The notes: generated by a model from the sequence alone, not told the origin. A stretch of DNA of 64,000 nt from a cyanobacterium PCC 7702 (GCA_000332255.1 KB235926.1:2086797-2150796); one strand, 5' to 3'; positions 1 to 9,099 are shown, numbered from the stretch's first letter. Numbers and translations: made by a program.

Positions 1-1338
1 AATAGCAGCATGACAGGTGCGCCCCCCAGAATTAGTAATAATCGCACTTGCTTTCTTCATAATTGGTTCCCAATCGGGATCGGTTCTGTCGGTGACCAAT
101 ATTTCTCCCGGCTGGAATTGCTCGATTTTTTGAGTATCTAAAATTACCCGCACTTTTCCTTGTGCGATCGCGGAACCTACAGCACGTCCGGTGACAAGCA
201 ACACCCTAGCAGAACCATTTTCCTCGTCTTGTTTGAGAAGGCGATAAGTCCGCAAAACATTTTGTTTTTTCTGAGATTGCACTGTTTCCGGGCGGGCTTG
301 TACGATAAATAAGTCATTGGCAATACCGTCTTTTGCCCACTCAATATCCATGGGGGTATAAGTTCCGTGGATTTGGGAGTAATGGTCTTCAATCACGCAA
401 GCCCACTGCGCCAGTTGTAAAATTTCCTCATGGGAAAGAACGAATTTGCATCTTTCCTCTTTGGCAACGGCTACGTTTTTAGTAAATTTCGAGCCGTCAT
501 CGTAGACCATTTTTAATTCTTTACTGCCTAATTTTCTATCTATTATGGGGCGAAATCCTGCTTTTAAAGTTGGTTTAAAAACGTAGTATTCATCAGGATT
601 AACATTTCCTTGAACAACATTTTCACCCAAGCCATAAGCTGCTGTAATTAGTACAACATCTTGACATCCTGTTTCTGTTTCAATTGAAAACATAACTCCC
701 GCGGATGCTAGGTCGGAACGTACCATTTTCTGAACGCCGACAGCAAGGGCGACGCTCAAGTGATCGAATCCTTTGATCTGGCGATAGGAAATAGCGCGAT
801 CGGTAAATAGGGAAGCAAAGCATTTGTGACAAGCTGCTAAAACTCCCTCCAGGCCAGTAACATTGAGATAAGTTTCCTGCTGTCCCGCAAAACTAGCATC
901 CGGTAAATCTTCAGCAGTGGCGCTAGAACGAACGGCTACATCCGTATCTGGATGGTATTGCTGACAAAGTTTTTCATAGGCTTTGGCGATCGCCTCTCGC
1001 AACGGTACTGGAAACGGTGTGTGTAAAAGTAGCGATCGCGCTTTTTTACCTCGTTCGCGTAAATTCTGAATATTATCTACATCCAAATCCGCAAACAGTT
1101 GCCGTAATTTTGCTTCTAAACCGGTGGATTCAATAAAATAACGATAAGCACGTGCTGTGGTCGCAAACCCCATCGGAACCTTGATCCCTTTGGGTGCAAG
1201 CTGTTGTATCATTTCTCCCAAGGAGGCGTTTTTCCCACCCACCAGGGATATGTCAGCCATACCTACTTCATCAAACCACAAAATCAAAGATTCCTGTTTG
1301 GAAGTGGAAAAAATAGTGTTTTTTATAACTGTGGTCAT
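1..1338 (-). CDS. ppsA: phosphoenolpyruvate synthase, N-terminal part (runs off the window)
   Basis: PEP synthase (pyruvate, water dikinase) converts pyruvate and ATP to PEP, AMP and phosphate through a phosphohistidine, feeding gluconeogenesis. Only the first 446 codons lie inside the window; the gene continues beyond base 1. Visible are the ATP-grasp nucleotide-binding domain (about residues 20-350, with VGGKNASLGEM near the start and AVRSSATAEDLPDASFAGQQ) and the start of the swivelling phosphohistidine domain. The active-site motif GGRTCHAAI forms the last residues seen, placing the catalytic His at about residue 443. The ATG at 1338-1336 opens directly into the conserved N-terminus. It is divergent from cydA with about 600 bp between them. 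The identification is firm; the C-terminal PEP-binding barrel is not visible here. Confidence 0.95.
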   Translation of the reverse strand, partial: MTTVIKNTIFSTSKQESLILWFDEVGMADISLVGGKNASLGEMIQQLAPKGIKVPMGFATTARAYRYFIESTGLEAKLRQLFADLDVDNIQNLRERGKKARSLLLHTPFPVPLREAIAKAYEKLCQQYHPDTDVAVRSSATAEDLPDASFAGQQETYLNVTGLEGVLAACHKCFASLFTDRAISYRQIKGFDHLSVALAVGVQKMVRSDLASAGVMFSIETETGCQDVVLITAAYGLGENVVQGNVNPDEYYVFKPTLKAGFRPIIDRKLGSKELKMVYDDGSKFTKNVAVAKEERCKFVLSHEEILQLAQWACVIEDHYSQIHGTYTPMDIEWAKDGIANDLFIVQARPETVQSQKKQNVLRTYRLLKQDEENGSARVLLVTGRAVGSAIAQGKVRVILDTQKIEQFQPGEILVTDRTDPDWEPIMKKASAIITNSGGRTCHAAI

Positions 1339-1943
1339 AGGTATTTTACTCCCAAAAATTCTCTGCCAGTTACGAAAAATCGAACAGCATAGTTAGTAAA
1401 ATAAAATAGTCAGTCTTTTTCTTAACTGAAGACTCTATCTCGTAATTTACTTCATATTTTCTTGGGGATCACTATGTCCCCAGTGGGAGGAAAAGTACTA
1501 TTAGCTTTTTCAAACAAAAACATCTAAAAAATCCAATTCCAGTTGATTTTTCTCTAGAAATTGCAAGTATAATCCTATTTGTATCTCCAAATTCCAGTTC
1601 GTCTTGTTTGTATTAGAAAGCGATCGCACCAACCTCAAATGAGATGAAACTTTACTTGTGCAAATATGTTCTCCCTCAGTACAAATAAACCTTTTGGTAA
1701 CAAATTCACGCTTATTCTTTACCAAAAAGTCATTTCATTAATTTCTTAACAGTAACTCAACCACCCAAAATGGCTTGAATATCAGTGCATTTGCACCGAT
1801 AGAGTGTAATACCTGCTAGTGCTGATGGTAACTGCCATCGGAGCAACACATCGCCTTTATTAAAATTTTGTAAAGGTTTGTTATGCTCATCAGCGTTCGC
1901 TGCTTATGTAGTGAATGACAAATCACTTCTAGTAACAAGACTT
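1339..1943. other. 605-bp intergenic region between divergent ppsA and cydA
   Basis: No convincing gene lies here; the short open frames look like chance. It must hold the promoters of both ppsA (leftward) and cydA (rightward). A perfect 9-bp inverted repeat (1692-1700 TTTTGGTAA and 1719-1727 TTACCAAAA, 18-nt loop) and a smaller hairpin GATGG/CCATC near 1823-1840 lie in the presumed cydA leader. I could not place convincing -35/-10 boxes. Confidence 0.5.
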
Positions 1944-3386
1944 ATGGAGATTTTGTCCGACACTTTAGTACTATCTCGCCTGCAATTTGCGCTCACAGCC
2001 ATATTTCACATGCTTTGGCCCGTACTGACTACAGGCATGGCAATATACATAGCTATTGTGGAAGGAATATGGTTGAAGACCCGCAATCCAGATTACTATT
2101 ACCACGCTCGTTTTTGGTCAAAACTTTATCTTCTCAACTTTGGCGTTGGGGTAGCTACAGGTATTCCCATGGAATTTCAGTTTGGCACAAACTGGGCACC
2201 TTTTTCAGAAGTTGTTGGTAATTTTTTTGGTAGCGTGATTGGATTTGAAGCTGCTTGGGCGTTCATGCTAGAAGCAGCTTTTTTAGGCATCATGGTGTTT
2301 GGTTGGGAGCGAGTAAATTCCATAATTCACTTTATCTCTACCATTTTGGTTGCCATTGGTGCGAATTTATCCACTTTTTGGATTTTGACTGCAAACTCTT
2401 GGATGCAAACACCTGCTGGTGGAGAAATAGTAAATGGAAAGTTTATCGTCCACGATTATTTTCAGGCGATTTTTAATCCATTTATGGCCATCAGCGTGTT
2501 ACATATGTTTCTCGGGACGCTGGAAACATCACTATTTGTCATTGGTGGAATCAGCGCTTGGTACATTCTCAACAACCGTCAAAGTGCCTTTTTTGCCAAA
2601 GCCTTTAAGATAGCCTTAGCAGCTGCGATCGCCGTCGCACCATTGCAGATATACATCGGTCATTTAAGTGCTGAGCAAGTTTATCACTATCAACCCGCAA
2701 AACTAGCGGCCATGGAAGCTCGTTGGGACACAATTCCAGCAGGACAATCCGCCGATTGGAGTATTTTGGCATTACCCAACGAAACAACACAAAAGAACGA
2801 TTGGGAAATAACCATTCCCAATGCCCTTGGATACATTCTAGAATTCAAACCAAAGCTATCAGCACCCGTACGTGGATTGAAAGAATGGAAGCCAGAGGAT
2901 CGACCGCACTTAATCGGTTTAATTTATTACTGTTTTCGTATCATGGTCGGTATAGGCTTCCTACTAGCAGGGATAATGTTGTGGAGCACGCTGCAGTGGC
3001 TGCGCGGTAAGCTTTCTCCAGAAAATATCACCCAACAGCGTTGGTTGATGCGGGCTTGGATCTTTGCTGCTCCCTTGGGATATATTGCCGTAGACTCTGG
3101 TTGGATCGTGCGTTGTGTAGGACGCCAACCGTGGACGGTATACGGACTGCTTCGCACAGCTGATTCTGTTTCTACCGTACCCGCCACCAACGTGTTAGTA
3201 TCCTTAACCGCCTTTACCATCACCTACAGCATTTTGTTTGTTGCTTACCTATACTTTGGTAGCCGCATTCTTCGCAGAGGTCCGAGGTTAGACTTACCAA
3301 TACCGCAAATAGAAACCCAACCAGCAGTAGAAACAACTCCCGGACAATTTGTTCCAGATGAGCGTCCCGTGGAAGCACAACAATAG
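1944..3386 (+). CDS. cydA: cytochrome bd ubiquinol oxidase subunit I
   Basis: CydA is the haem-bearing quinol-oxidising subunit of the cytochrome bd terminal oxidase, a membrane enzyme reducing oxygen to water. The protein of 480 residues shows the family landmarks. RLQFALTAIFH holds the first haem-ligand His (His22, E. coli His19). FEAAWAFMLEAAF and GWERV carry the conserved glutamates. LHMFLG holds the second His, FRIMVGIGF the haem b558 Met, and GRQPW the family signature. The quinol-binding loop is short, as in the cyanide-insensitive CioA-like group found in cyanobacteria. The open frame extends upstream to a TTG at 1878, but those 22 residues lack family similarity, so the ATG at 1944 was chosen. 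The gene is followed after 8 nt by cydB, forming one operon. Confidence 0.95.
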   Translation: MEILSDTLVLSRLQFALTAIFHMLWPVLTTGMAIYIAIVEGIWLKTRNPDYYYHARFWSKLYLLNFGVGVATGIPMEFQFGTNWAPFSEVVGNFFGSVIGFEAAWAFMLEAAFLGIMVFGWERVNSIIHFISTILVAIGANLSTFWILTANSWMQTPAGGEIVNGKFIVHDYFQAIFNPFMAISVLHMFLGTLETSLFVIGGISAWYILNNRQSAFFAKAFKIALAAAIAVAPLQIYIGHLSAEQVYHYQPAKLAAMEARWDTIPAGQSADWSILALPNETTQKNDWEITIPNALGYILEFKPKLSAPVRGLKEWKPEDRPHLIGLIYYCFRIMVGIGFLLAGIMLWSTLQWLRGKLSPENITQQRWLMRAWIFAAPLGYIAVDSGWIVRCVGRQPWTVYGLLRTADSVSTVPATNVLVSLTAFTITYSILFVAYLYFGSRILRRGPRLDLPIPQIETQPAVETTPGQFVPDERPVEAQQ

Positions 3387-3394
3387 GAGATGGT

Positions 3395-4408
3395 ATGGAG
3401 ACGCTAAGTTACTTTCTGCCACAGGTATGGTTTAGCATTTTAGCCCTTTTTCTGTTTTTGTATGTAATTTTGGACGGCTTTGACTTAGGGGTAGGAATTT
3501 TGTCTTTAACTGCTTCTAGCGAAGAACGCCGCAGCATTTTGATGACTAGTTTGAGTAATATCTGGGATGCTAACGAAACGTGGCTAGTGCTGATGGCTGG
3601 CGGTTTGTTTGGGGCGTTTCCCCTTGCCTACAGCACGATTTTAAATGCCCTTTACATCCCCATTTTGTTAATGTTGTTTGGATTGATATTTCGTGCAGTG
3701 GCATTTGAATTTCGCGAACAAGCAAAACGGAAATTATTTTGGAATTTTGCCTTTGGAGTGGGGAGTTTTCTAGCAGCACTCGGTCAAGGATTTGCTCTTG
3801 GCGGGGTGCTCCAGGGAATTCGAGTAGATGAAACAGGTCATTTTATCGGTACAAGCTGGGATTGGTTGAGCTGGCAAACTATATTAGTTGCTTTGACACT
3901 GATCCAAGGCTATGTTTTGATTGGCTCGACCTACCTGATTTGGAAAACTACAGGCGAATTACAGCAAACTTACTACCAAACAGCAAAAATAGCAGCCGTA
4001 ACAACACTAATCGGAGCGATATTAATTACAATTACAACTCCAATTTTTTACGATTACGCCAGAGAACGTTTATTCGCTCGTCCTCTTGTTTATGTTTTTG
4101 CCATTATTCCTTTAGTAGGAGTTGCGTTGATTTCTCTACTTTTGAGAAGTTTATTTCGCAAACAAGAAAGAGCGCCTTTTATCTGGACGATTCTGCTTTT
4201 TTTGCTCACTTTTATTGGCTTAGGAATGGTAGTTTTTCCCTACATCATTCCTACTGGAATTACCATTTATGAAGCTGCTGCCGATCCTAGCGCCTTAGTC
4301 TTCATGATTATTCTGCTTGGGGGATTGATTCCGGTCATGTTGTTTTACAACATCTATCAATACATTGTGTTTCGGGGTAAAGTCACTAGCACTAAGTATG
4401 GAGAATAA
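3395..4408 (+). CDS. cydB: cytochrome bd ubiquinol oxidase subunit II
   Basis: CydB is the second membrane subunit of cytochrome bd oxidase and stabilises the haem centre of CydA. The 337-residue product has the diagnostic DGFDLGVGIL motif in the first transmembrane segment, the WDANETWLVLMAGG segment, and about eight or nine hydrophobic helices. Its length is normal for the family. It starts 8 nt after the cydA stop with an AGGAG ribosome site overlapping the cydA end, so the two are cotranscribed and probably coupled. A perfect inverted repeat follows about 30 bp after the stop. Confidence 0.95.
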   Translation: METLSYFLPQVWFSILALFLFLYVILDGFDLGVGILSLTASSEERRSILMTSLSNIWDANETWLVLMAGGLFGAFPLAYSTILNALYIPILLMLFGLIFRAVAFEFREQAKRKLFWNFAFGVGSFLAALGQGFALGGVLQGIRVDETGHFIGTSWDWLSWQTILVALTLIQGYVLIGSTYLIWKTTGELQQTYYQTAKIAAVTTLIGAILITITTPIFYDYARERLFARPLVYVFAIIPLVGVALISLLLRSLFRKQERAPFIWTILLFLLTFIGLGMVVFPYIIPTGITIYEAAADPSALVFMIILLGGLIPVMLFYNIYQYIVFRGKVTSTKYGE

Positions 4409-4437
4409 ATCATTGAGGCATTAATCTGAAATGATAT

Positions 4438-4468
4438 GTAGAGACGTCAAAAAAAATTACGTCTCTAC
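4438..4468. repeat. perfect 10-bp inverted repeat after cydB
   Basis: The arms GTAGAGACGT (4438-4447) and ACGTCTCTAC (4459-4468) flank an A-rich 11-nt loop and are followed by seven A residues. GTAGAGACG...CGTCTCTAC palindromes are scattered through many cyanobacterial genomes as short dispersed repeats. Here it could also act as a transcript-end hairpin for cydAB, although no T-run follows on the plus strand. Confidence 0.7.
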
Positions 4469-4609
4469 AAAAAAACTTAAATACTAATCATAATTCTTCA
4501 TTCTTCTACTGATTGAAAGCGGCGTTATCTTTTTTTACAACTGCGATGGAGTTCGAGTGTAGACATTGCATGATATATTGTCCTATCGTCCCAAACCCAG
4601 AGCGTGAAT

Positions 4610-5698
4610 ATGGGAAAAGGTAAACGTATAGGTATTCTTACTAGTGGAGGAGACTGCTCTGGTTTGAACGCAGCCATCAGAGCCGTAGTCCATTGTGCTA
4701 ACAGAAAAGGTTGGGAAGTGCTGGGAATTCGTCAAGCAACTTTAGGATTAATGGCACGTCCACCCCAGTGTATAAAACTAGAAATTGACCAAGTTGACCC
4801 GTTGTTAACTTCTGGTGGCACAATGTTGGAAACGACCAACAAAGGCGATCCTTTTGCTTTTCCTATGCCTGATGGTAGCCTGCGCGATCGCTCTGAAGAA
4901 ATTATTGCAGGTTACCACCAGCTGGGCTTAGATGCTTTGATCGGAATTGGAGGCGATGGTAGTTTGGCAATTCTGCGTCGCTTGGCACAAAAAGGCGGTA
5001 TAAATTTAGTCGGTATCCCCAAAACAATTGACAATGACATCGGCATTACCGAGCATGCTATTGGATTTGATACGGCAGTTAACATTGCTACAGAAGCACT
5101 CGACCGACTGCATTTTACCGCTGCTTCTCACAGTCGAGTCATGATTTTAGAAGTAATGGGCCGCGATGCAGGACATATCGCCATTGCTGCAGGAATCGCT
5201 GGCGGAGCAGACGTAATTTTGATTCCAGAAATTCCCTACAGTCTCGACCGCATTTGTGACAAAATTAAAGAACGCCAAGAAAAAGGTAAAAACTATTGCT
5301 TGATTATTGTCTCCGAGGCAGTACGCACTCAACAAGGTCAAGCTGTCACTATCGCAAACCGTTTCGGAGAATTTCGGTACGGTGGTATCAGTCAATACTT
5401 AGCCGACCAGATCAGCGCTCGTATCGGTGCGGAAACGCGAGTCACGGTTCTCGGTCACATCCAACGAGGAGGAACCGCCTCTCCCCTCGACCGTCTCGTC
5501 GCCGCTGCTTTTGGTGTCGCAGCAGTCGATTTGATAGAAAAAGAGAAATATGATTACATGGTAACTTGGCAAAATCGTCGGGTACTTGCCGTACCGATCG
5601 CAGAGGCGATCGCCCAATACAGAAGTGTCAACCTGGAAGACACTCTGGTGAAAACTGCTTGTGGTTTAGGAATTTATTTGGGAGATTTCTTTTGTTGA
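4610..5698 (+). CDS. pfkA: 6-phosphofructokinase
   Basis: Phosphorylates fructose 6-phosphate to fructose 1,6-bisphosphate in glycolysis. Motifs of the PfkA fold are clear: GILTSGGDCSGLNAAIR at the N-terminus (nucleotide site), GIGGDGS around residue 115, PKTIDNDI around residue 137 with the catalytic Asp, the MEVMGRDAGHIA-like segment, and the LGHIQRGG hexose-phosphate motif. The glycine in GGDGS favours ATP rather than pyrophosphate as phosphoryl donor. The lysine in PKTIDND is shared with PPi-type and non-allosteric enzymes, so donor preference is not fully settled from sequence. An in-frame GTG lies 6 nt upstream, but the ATG at 4610 is the usual start. Length (362 residues) is typical of cyanobacterial PfkA. 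Confidence 0.93.
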   Translation: MGKGKRIGILTSGGDCSGLNAAIRAVVHCANRKGWEVLGIRQATLGLMARPPQCIKLEIDQVDPLLTSGGTMLETTNKGDPFAFPMPDGSLRDRSEEIIAGYHQLGLDALIGIGGDGSLAILRRLAQKGGINLVGIPKTIDNDIGITEHAIGFDTAVNIATEALDRLHFTAASHSRVMILEVMGRDAGHIAIAAGIAGGADVILIPEIPYSLDRICDKIKERQEKGKNYCLIIVSEAVRTQQGQAVTIANRFGEFRYGGISQYLADQISARIGAETRVTVLGHIQRGGTASPLDRLVAAAFGVAAVDLIEKEKYDYMVTWQNRRVLAVPIAEAIAQYRSVNLEDTLVKTACGLGIYLGDFFC

Positions 5699-5768
5699 CA
5701 CTTCTACAGCCGGTGGGCTTTCTGCTTTAATTTCCGTAATTCTGTTTTCCACCTTTAGTCTTGGACAA

Positions 5769-6530
5769 ATGCTTTCATTCGATTTTCAGAAATTTTTCTT
5801 GTCCTTGTTCGACTTTCTCCAAAAACTACTTGCTGCTCGCTGGCGTTCCTTACTACTTCTATTTTTAGGAGTGCTCTTACCTTTACAAGTCTTTGGACTA
5901 CTGACATTGGAGCTGCGAGAAAACGAAGGTGGTTTTCCCTGGGATTTACCTATCTTAGTAGCAATTCACGCAACCAAACAACCGCAGCTTGATGTAATTG
6001 CAGTCAACTTAACCAAATTGGGATCTGTTTGGACTGTATCGCCAGTTGTTGCGGCGATCGCGTTTCTATTACTACTTTGGAAACAATGGCGAGCACTTAG
6101 TTATCTACTTACCACCACCATTGGCAGCACCATTATCAACCGCACAACAAAAGAAATCATGCACAGAGCTCGCCCTCAGCTTTGGGATTCACCAGCGCCA
6201 GAGTTAGACTATGCATTTCCTAGCGGCCACGCTATGACAAGCATGACGTTGGTTGTAGTTCTAGTAATTTTAACCTGGGGAAGCATCTGGAGTTGGATAA
6301 TTCTTGTCCTCGGCAGTTTATTTGTGTTAGCGATTGCGTGGACGCGATTGTATTTGGGAGTTCATTTTCCCAGCGATATTTTTGCTGGCTGGATGGTTTC
6401 CATTGCTTGGGCGATCGGAGTTAGTTTAATTATCAAACCGAATTTAGTTCAAAAAACAACTACAGAAACTCCGCCAGCAACAGAAACTTCTTTACTTACT
6501 GAAGAAACTCAGTTAATAGGTGAAGATTGA
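5769..6530 (+). CDS. PAP2-family membrane phosphatase
   Basis: A 253-residue integral membrane phosphatase of the type 2 phosphatidic acid phosphatase superfamily. All three catalytic motifs are intact: KEIMHRARP (K-x6-RP), PSGH, and RLYLGVHFPSD (R-x5-H-x3-D). About six hydrophobic segments surround them. Such proteins dephosphorylate phosphatidic acid, undecaprenyl diphosphate or related lipids on the outer face of the plasma membrane; the substrate cannot be told from the sequence. The C-terminal 30 residues are a Thr/Glu-rich tail. It starts 70 bp after pfkA and may be read with it, though no functional link is evident. Confidence 0.9.
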   Translation: MLSFDFQKFFLSLFDFLQKLLAARWRSLLLLFLGVLLPLQVFGLLTLELRENEGGFPWDLPILVAIHATKQPQLDVIAVNLTKLGSVWTVSPVVAAIAFLLLLWKQWRALSYLLTTTIGSTIINRTTKEIMHRARPQLWDSPAPELDYAFPSGHAMTSMTLVVVLVILTWGSIWSWIILVLGSLFVLAIAWTRLYLGVHFPSDIFAGWMVSIAWAIGVSLIIKPNLVQKTTTETPPATETSLLTEETQLIGED

Positions 6531-6688
6531 GTTGACAATTGTTTTTCCGCCCCACCCCTTTTGGCAAGTAAAAGAAAATGTTAAGGTAACTGCAGTTTGA
6601 CAAACAAAGGTGGGGTTTGAAAAAGCTTTTAAATAGGTGCTTTTGATGGTGATTCTTTTGCTTTCAAAGCCAAAGAAAAACTTCTTGG

Positions 6689-7042
6689 TTAATCTTCTAC
6701 AGCTAGCTGTGATAGCAGGTTTTGCAACCTTTGAACCAAACGTTCTGCTGGCATTAAATTTTCTGTTCGCTCCTCCTCAATACGCGCCACAAGTTGACCA
6801 TTTTTAAACAGCAGCATTGTTGGTAACGGATGCACTTGGAACCGGGAAGCTAAATCAGAATCTTTTTCACTATTAATTCTGACGATTTTAAGCTGTTGTT
6901 CCATCTGAGAATTGACTTGCTTTAAAATTGCATCCATTAAGTGAGAAGGACCACACCAAGGAGCATCGAAAACTACCATTATTGGTAGCTCTGTGCTAGA
7001 CAGTAGCTCTTCAAAGTTTTGGAAAAGGTCTTTGACGATCAT
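6689..7042 (-). CDS. thioredoxin-like protein with monothiol WCGPS active site
   Basis: A thioredoxin-fold protein of 118 residues: the beta-strand MVVFDAPWCGPS, a central region, and the cis-proline segment HPLPTMLLFKNGQ followed by a C-terminal helix. The redox motif is Cys-Gly-Pro-Ser, not Cys-Gly-Pro-Cys, so the resolving cysteine is missing. Such monothiol proteins cannot cycle as ordinary thioredoxins. They may act in mixed-disulfide or glutathione-linked reactions, as chaperones, or as traps. The open frame begins at 7078, but the ATG at 7042 has AGGTG about 7 nt upstream and starts at the expected thioredoxin length. It is convergent with the PAP2 gene. Confidence 0.85.
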   Translation of the reverse strand: MIVKDLFQNFEELLSSTELPIMVVFDAPWCGPSHLMDAILKQVNSQMEQQLKIVRINSEKDSDLASRFQVHPLPTMLLFKNGQLVARIEEERTENLMPAERLVQRLQNLLSQLAVED

Positions 7043-7474
7043 AAGACACCTGTGCAAATCAACGTGGGAATAAGGCAAAGGTAAAAAATAATGGTGATTT
7101 TGGCAGAACTAACTTAGCGAAAATGAGAATACAATCTTTATCTGTAGTTTTAGTAACAAAAACTACTCTGTTCCTTTTTCATTTCTCCGCACAGAGAAGT
7201 AATCGCAGTCGAATTAATTTCTTTTTGACCTCAGTATATCTATGGTAATAAATTTCTCGCTGACCAAGGTAAAAAACAGCTAGAAATTTGGCAACGAAGT
7301 GAGGAGCGCAAGCAAACAAATAAAAGTATTTTCTGGTTGCAGTTAAAATCTTCAGCTTTTCTTCCAAAACTCACAAAAACATTTCTAATGGCGCCAGGAC
7401 GATCGCTCGACTTAACGACAAAATTTACCGCGCATTATACGCGATCGCTTTCTCAAAAATTAGCAACAGCTAAC
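7043..7474. other. 430-bp stretch without a recognisable gene
   Basis: Between the thioredoxin-like gene and the DUF3011-like frame. Short open frames on both strands show no family features. Two HIP1 octamer-like GCGATCGC or GACGATCGC sites occur near 7400-7450. The promoter of the thioredoxin-like gene should lie just above 7042. Confidence 0.4.
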
Positions 7475-7716
7475 TCAAAACAAAAGGCATCCACAATGGA
7501 TGCCTTCCTTATAGAAATTTACTCTACAACTGCTGCTAGACAATCTCCTGACCATTCTCACCGTAACACGCGCTATAGAGCAACTATTTCTGCGGTTGTT
7601 TTCACTTTCACAAGTTATTATCTGTCGAGCGGAAGCTGGAACTGCAAAGCTTATAATCTTACCCATACTCAAGCTAGCAGCCATAAGGGTAGCAGCTATT
7701 GCAAACGCATAATCAT
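7475..7716 (-). pseudogene. DUF3011-like small secreted protein, broken by one frameshift in its signal peptide
   Basis: The C-terminal part reads QIITCESENNRR, then NSC, VRMVRRLSSSSC and a final CGC. This is the four-cysteine pattern of DUF3011 proteins, which are small exported lectin-like domains common in cyanobacteria. It follows a hydrophobic stretch ending in VPASA, a good signal-peptidase site. The reading frame has no proper start: ATG at 7716 gives MIMRL and then hits a stop, but adding one base in the T-run at 7703-7705 (minus strand) joins MIMR to AIAATLMAASLSMG and restores a perfect signal peptide. Either the gene is freshly broken or the sequence has one missing base. The last codons lie inside a terminator hairpin. 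Assignment to DUF3011 is from memory of the pattern. Confidence 0.5.
7484..7506 (-). terminator. hairpin inside the 3' end of the DUF3011-like frame
   Basis: Perfect 10-bp stem AAGGCATCCA / TGGATGCCTT with a 3-nt loop (CAA). Read leftward it is followed by TTTTGTTTTG, the shape of an intrinsic terminator on the minus strand. It lies within the last codons of the frame ending at 7475. Confidence 0.75.
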
Positions 7717-8013
7717 AGCAAGTATTTAACCAAAAGCTAATACCTATACATATTAGCTCTAATTCCGCAACCGCAAATCTATCTAATTTCCTAGAAAAAT
7801 ATATCTAAATTCCTAAGAATTATTCTTTAACCCCACTCAAGTTTAGTACAATTTTTTTCTATGTTATTGTGGTTAATTTCTAATAAAACTTGGTTATTGC
7901 AATTCATCTCTGAGTCAGATAGCCTGTAGTAAGCATATAAGGATGCTTGCTACAAGCAATAAGCAATCGCTCGCTGGGATTTCGAAACGAAAAAGTACAA
8001 ATTACAAATAAAG
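7717..8013. other. 297-bp spacer, no gene seen
   Basis: AT-rich sequence between the GT4 gene (stop at 8014, minus strand) and the DUF3011-like gene. No open frame of note. It contains a short repeat-like region TAGTAAGCATATAAGGATGCTTGCTA near 7927-7953 that can form an imperfect hairpin (TAGTAAGCAT / ATGCTTGCTA) downstream of the GT4 stop. Confidence 0.4.
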
Positions 8014-9099
8014 TTAAAAACTTACATTAATTTGATTGGCAAGAGTACGGGAATAACCATTGCGAGCAAATTTTTCTGCTAGAATCTGCTGATAAACAGC
8101 TTCATAACCGTCTACCATACTTTTAACGCTGAAGTTTTCCTCCACATGGGTGCGACAAGCACGGCGATCGATTTCTTGGAGACGGGCGATCGCACTGACA
8201 AAATCCTCAACACTATTGCACAAAAAGCCCGTTTTCCCATCCACAACAACTTCTGGTACCGATCCCAACGGTTTAGCAAGCACGGGAGTTCCAGCGGCCA
8301 TGGATTCAATCATCACCAACCCAAAAGGTTCGCGCCAAGTGATGGGGAAAAGCATGGCTAAAGCACCACCCAAAAGCGCATTCTTTTCCGAGTGAGTAGC
8401 TTCTCCCAAAAATTCTATCTGTTTGCCGTCAATATGAGGTTTAACCTGACTCTCAAAATAGTCTACATCTACCTTATCTACCTTACCTGCCATTTTCAAA
8501 GGAATTCCCGCCCGCTTGGCAATTTCTATGGCAATGTGCGGTCCTTTTTCTGGAGACATTCGTCCTAAAAATGCAAGATAAGGAGGGTCTTGCGGTTGGG
8601 GATAAAAACGATGACTGTTGGTATCTATACCGTTGTAAACAGTAGCAGCGTAATTTAACCCTAATCTCGGTTCTCGTTGTGCGTTCGATATACTCACAAA
8701 CGGTTGTTTGCAACTTGCAGCAAAGACCTTTTCGTTGTCGGGAGTAAATATACCGTGGAGAGTATGAACGGTGGGAGTGCTAACAAAATTTGCGTAAGTT
8801 AACGCCGGATAGCCTACGTGAGAATGAATAATGTCAAATTCCCCTGCCTGCTGGTAGGCACGGCTCAATAACAAGGTTTCATAAACATTATATTCTTTCA
8901 CATTTGAGTCTAAACGCAGTGCTTGGGGATATACCGACTCTAGTTTCGCTAAAGTTATCGAGTCTCCGGATGCAAACAAAGTTACTTGGTGACCGCGTCG
9001 AACTAATTCATCGGTTAATAAACCGACAACCAATTCCACACCACCGTATGCAGGAGGAGGTACCCTCTCCCACAATGGGGCTATTTGAGCAATCCGCAT
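8014..9099 (-). CDS. glycosyltransferase, GT4 family
   Basis: A retaining GT-B glycosyltransferase of 361 residues. The N-terminal nucleotide-free Rossmann half (MRIAQIAPLWERVPPPAYGGVELVV) carries the glycine-rich acceptor loop. The C-terminal half has FLGRMSPEKGPH and the E-x7-E signature EPFGLVMIESMAAGTPVLA used for sugar-nucleotide binding. The donor and acceptor are unknown. Close relatives are usually annotated as glycosyltransferases of exopolysaccharide or sugar-alcohol synthesis. It stands alone, with an Hsp20 gene divergent upstream. Start ATG at 9099 opens directly at the family N-terminus. Confidence 0.9.
   Translation of the reverse strand: MRIAQIAPLWERVPPPAYGGVELVVGLLTDELVRRGHQVTLFASGDSITLAKLESVYPQALRLDSNVKEYNVYETLLLSRAYQQAGEFDIIHSHVGYPALTYANFVSTPTVHTLHGIFTPDNEKVFAASCKQPFVSISNAQREPRLGLNYAATVYNGIDTNSHRFYPQPQDPPYLAFLGRMSPEKGPHIAIEIAKRAGIPLKMAGKVDKVDVDYFESQVKPHIDGKQIEFLGEATHSEKNALLGGALAMLFPITWREPFGLVMIESMAAGTPVLAKPLGSVPEVVVDGKTGFLCNSVEDFVSAIARLQEIDRRACRTHVEENFSVKSMVDGYEAVYQQILAEKFARNGYSRTLANQINVSF

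Noticed and set aside
1157-1396. Plus-strand open frames opposite ppsA
   Set aside because: They are antisense shadows of a strongly conserved coding region.
7337-7729. 130-codon plus-strand frame across 7.3-7.7 kb
   Set aside because: It has no family features and lies opposite the DUF3011-like frame and its terminator.
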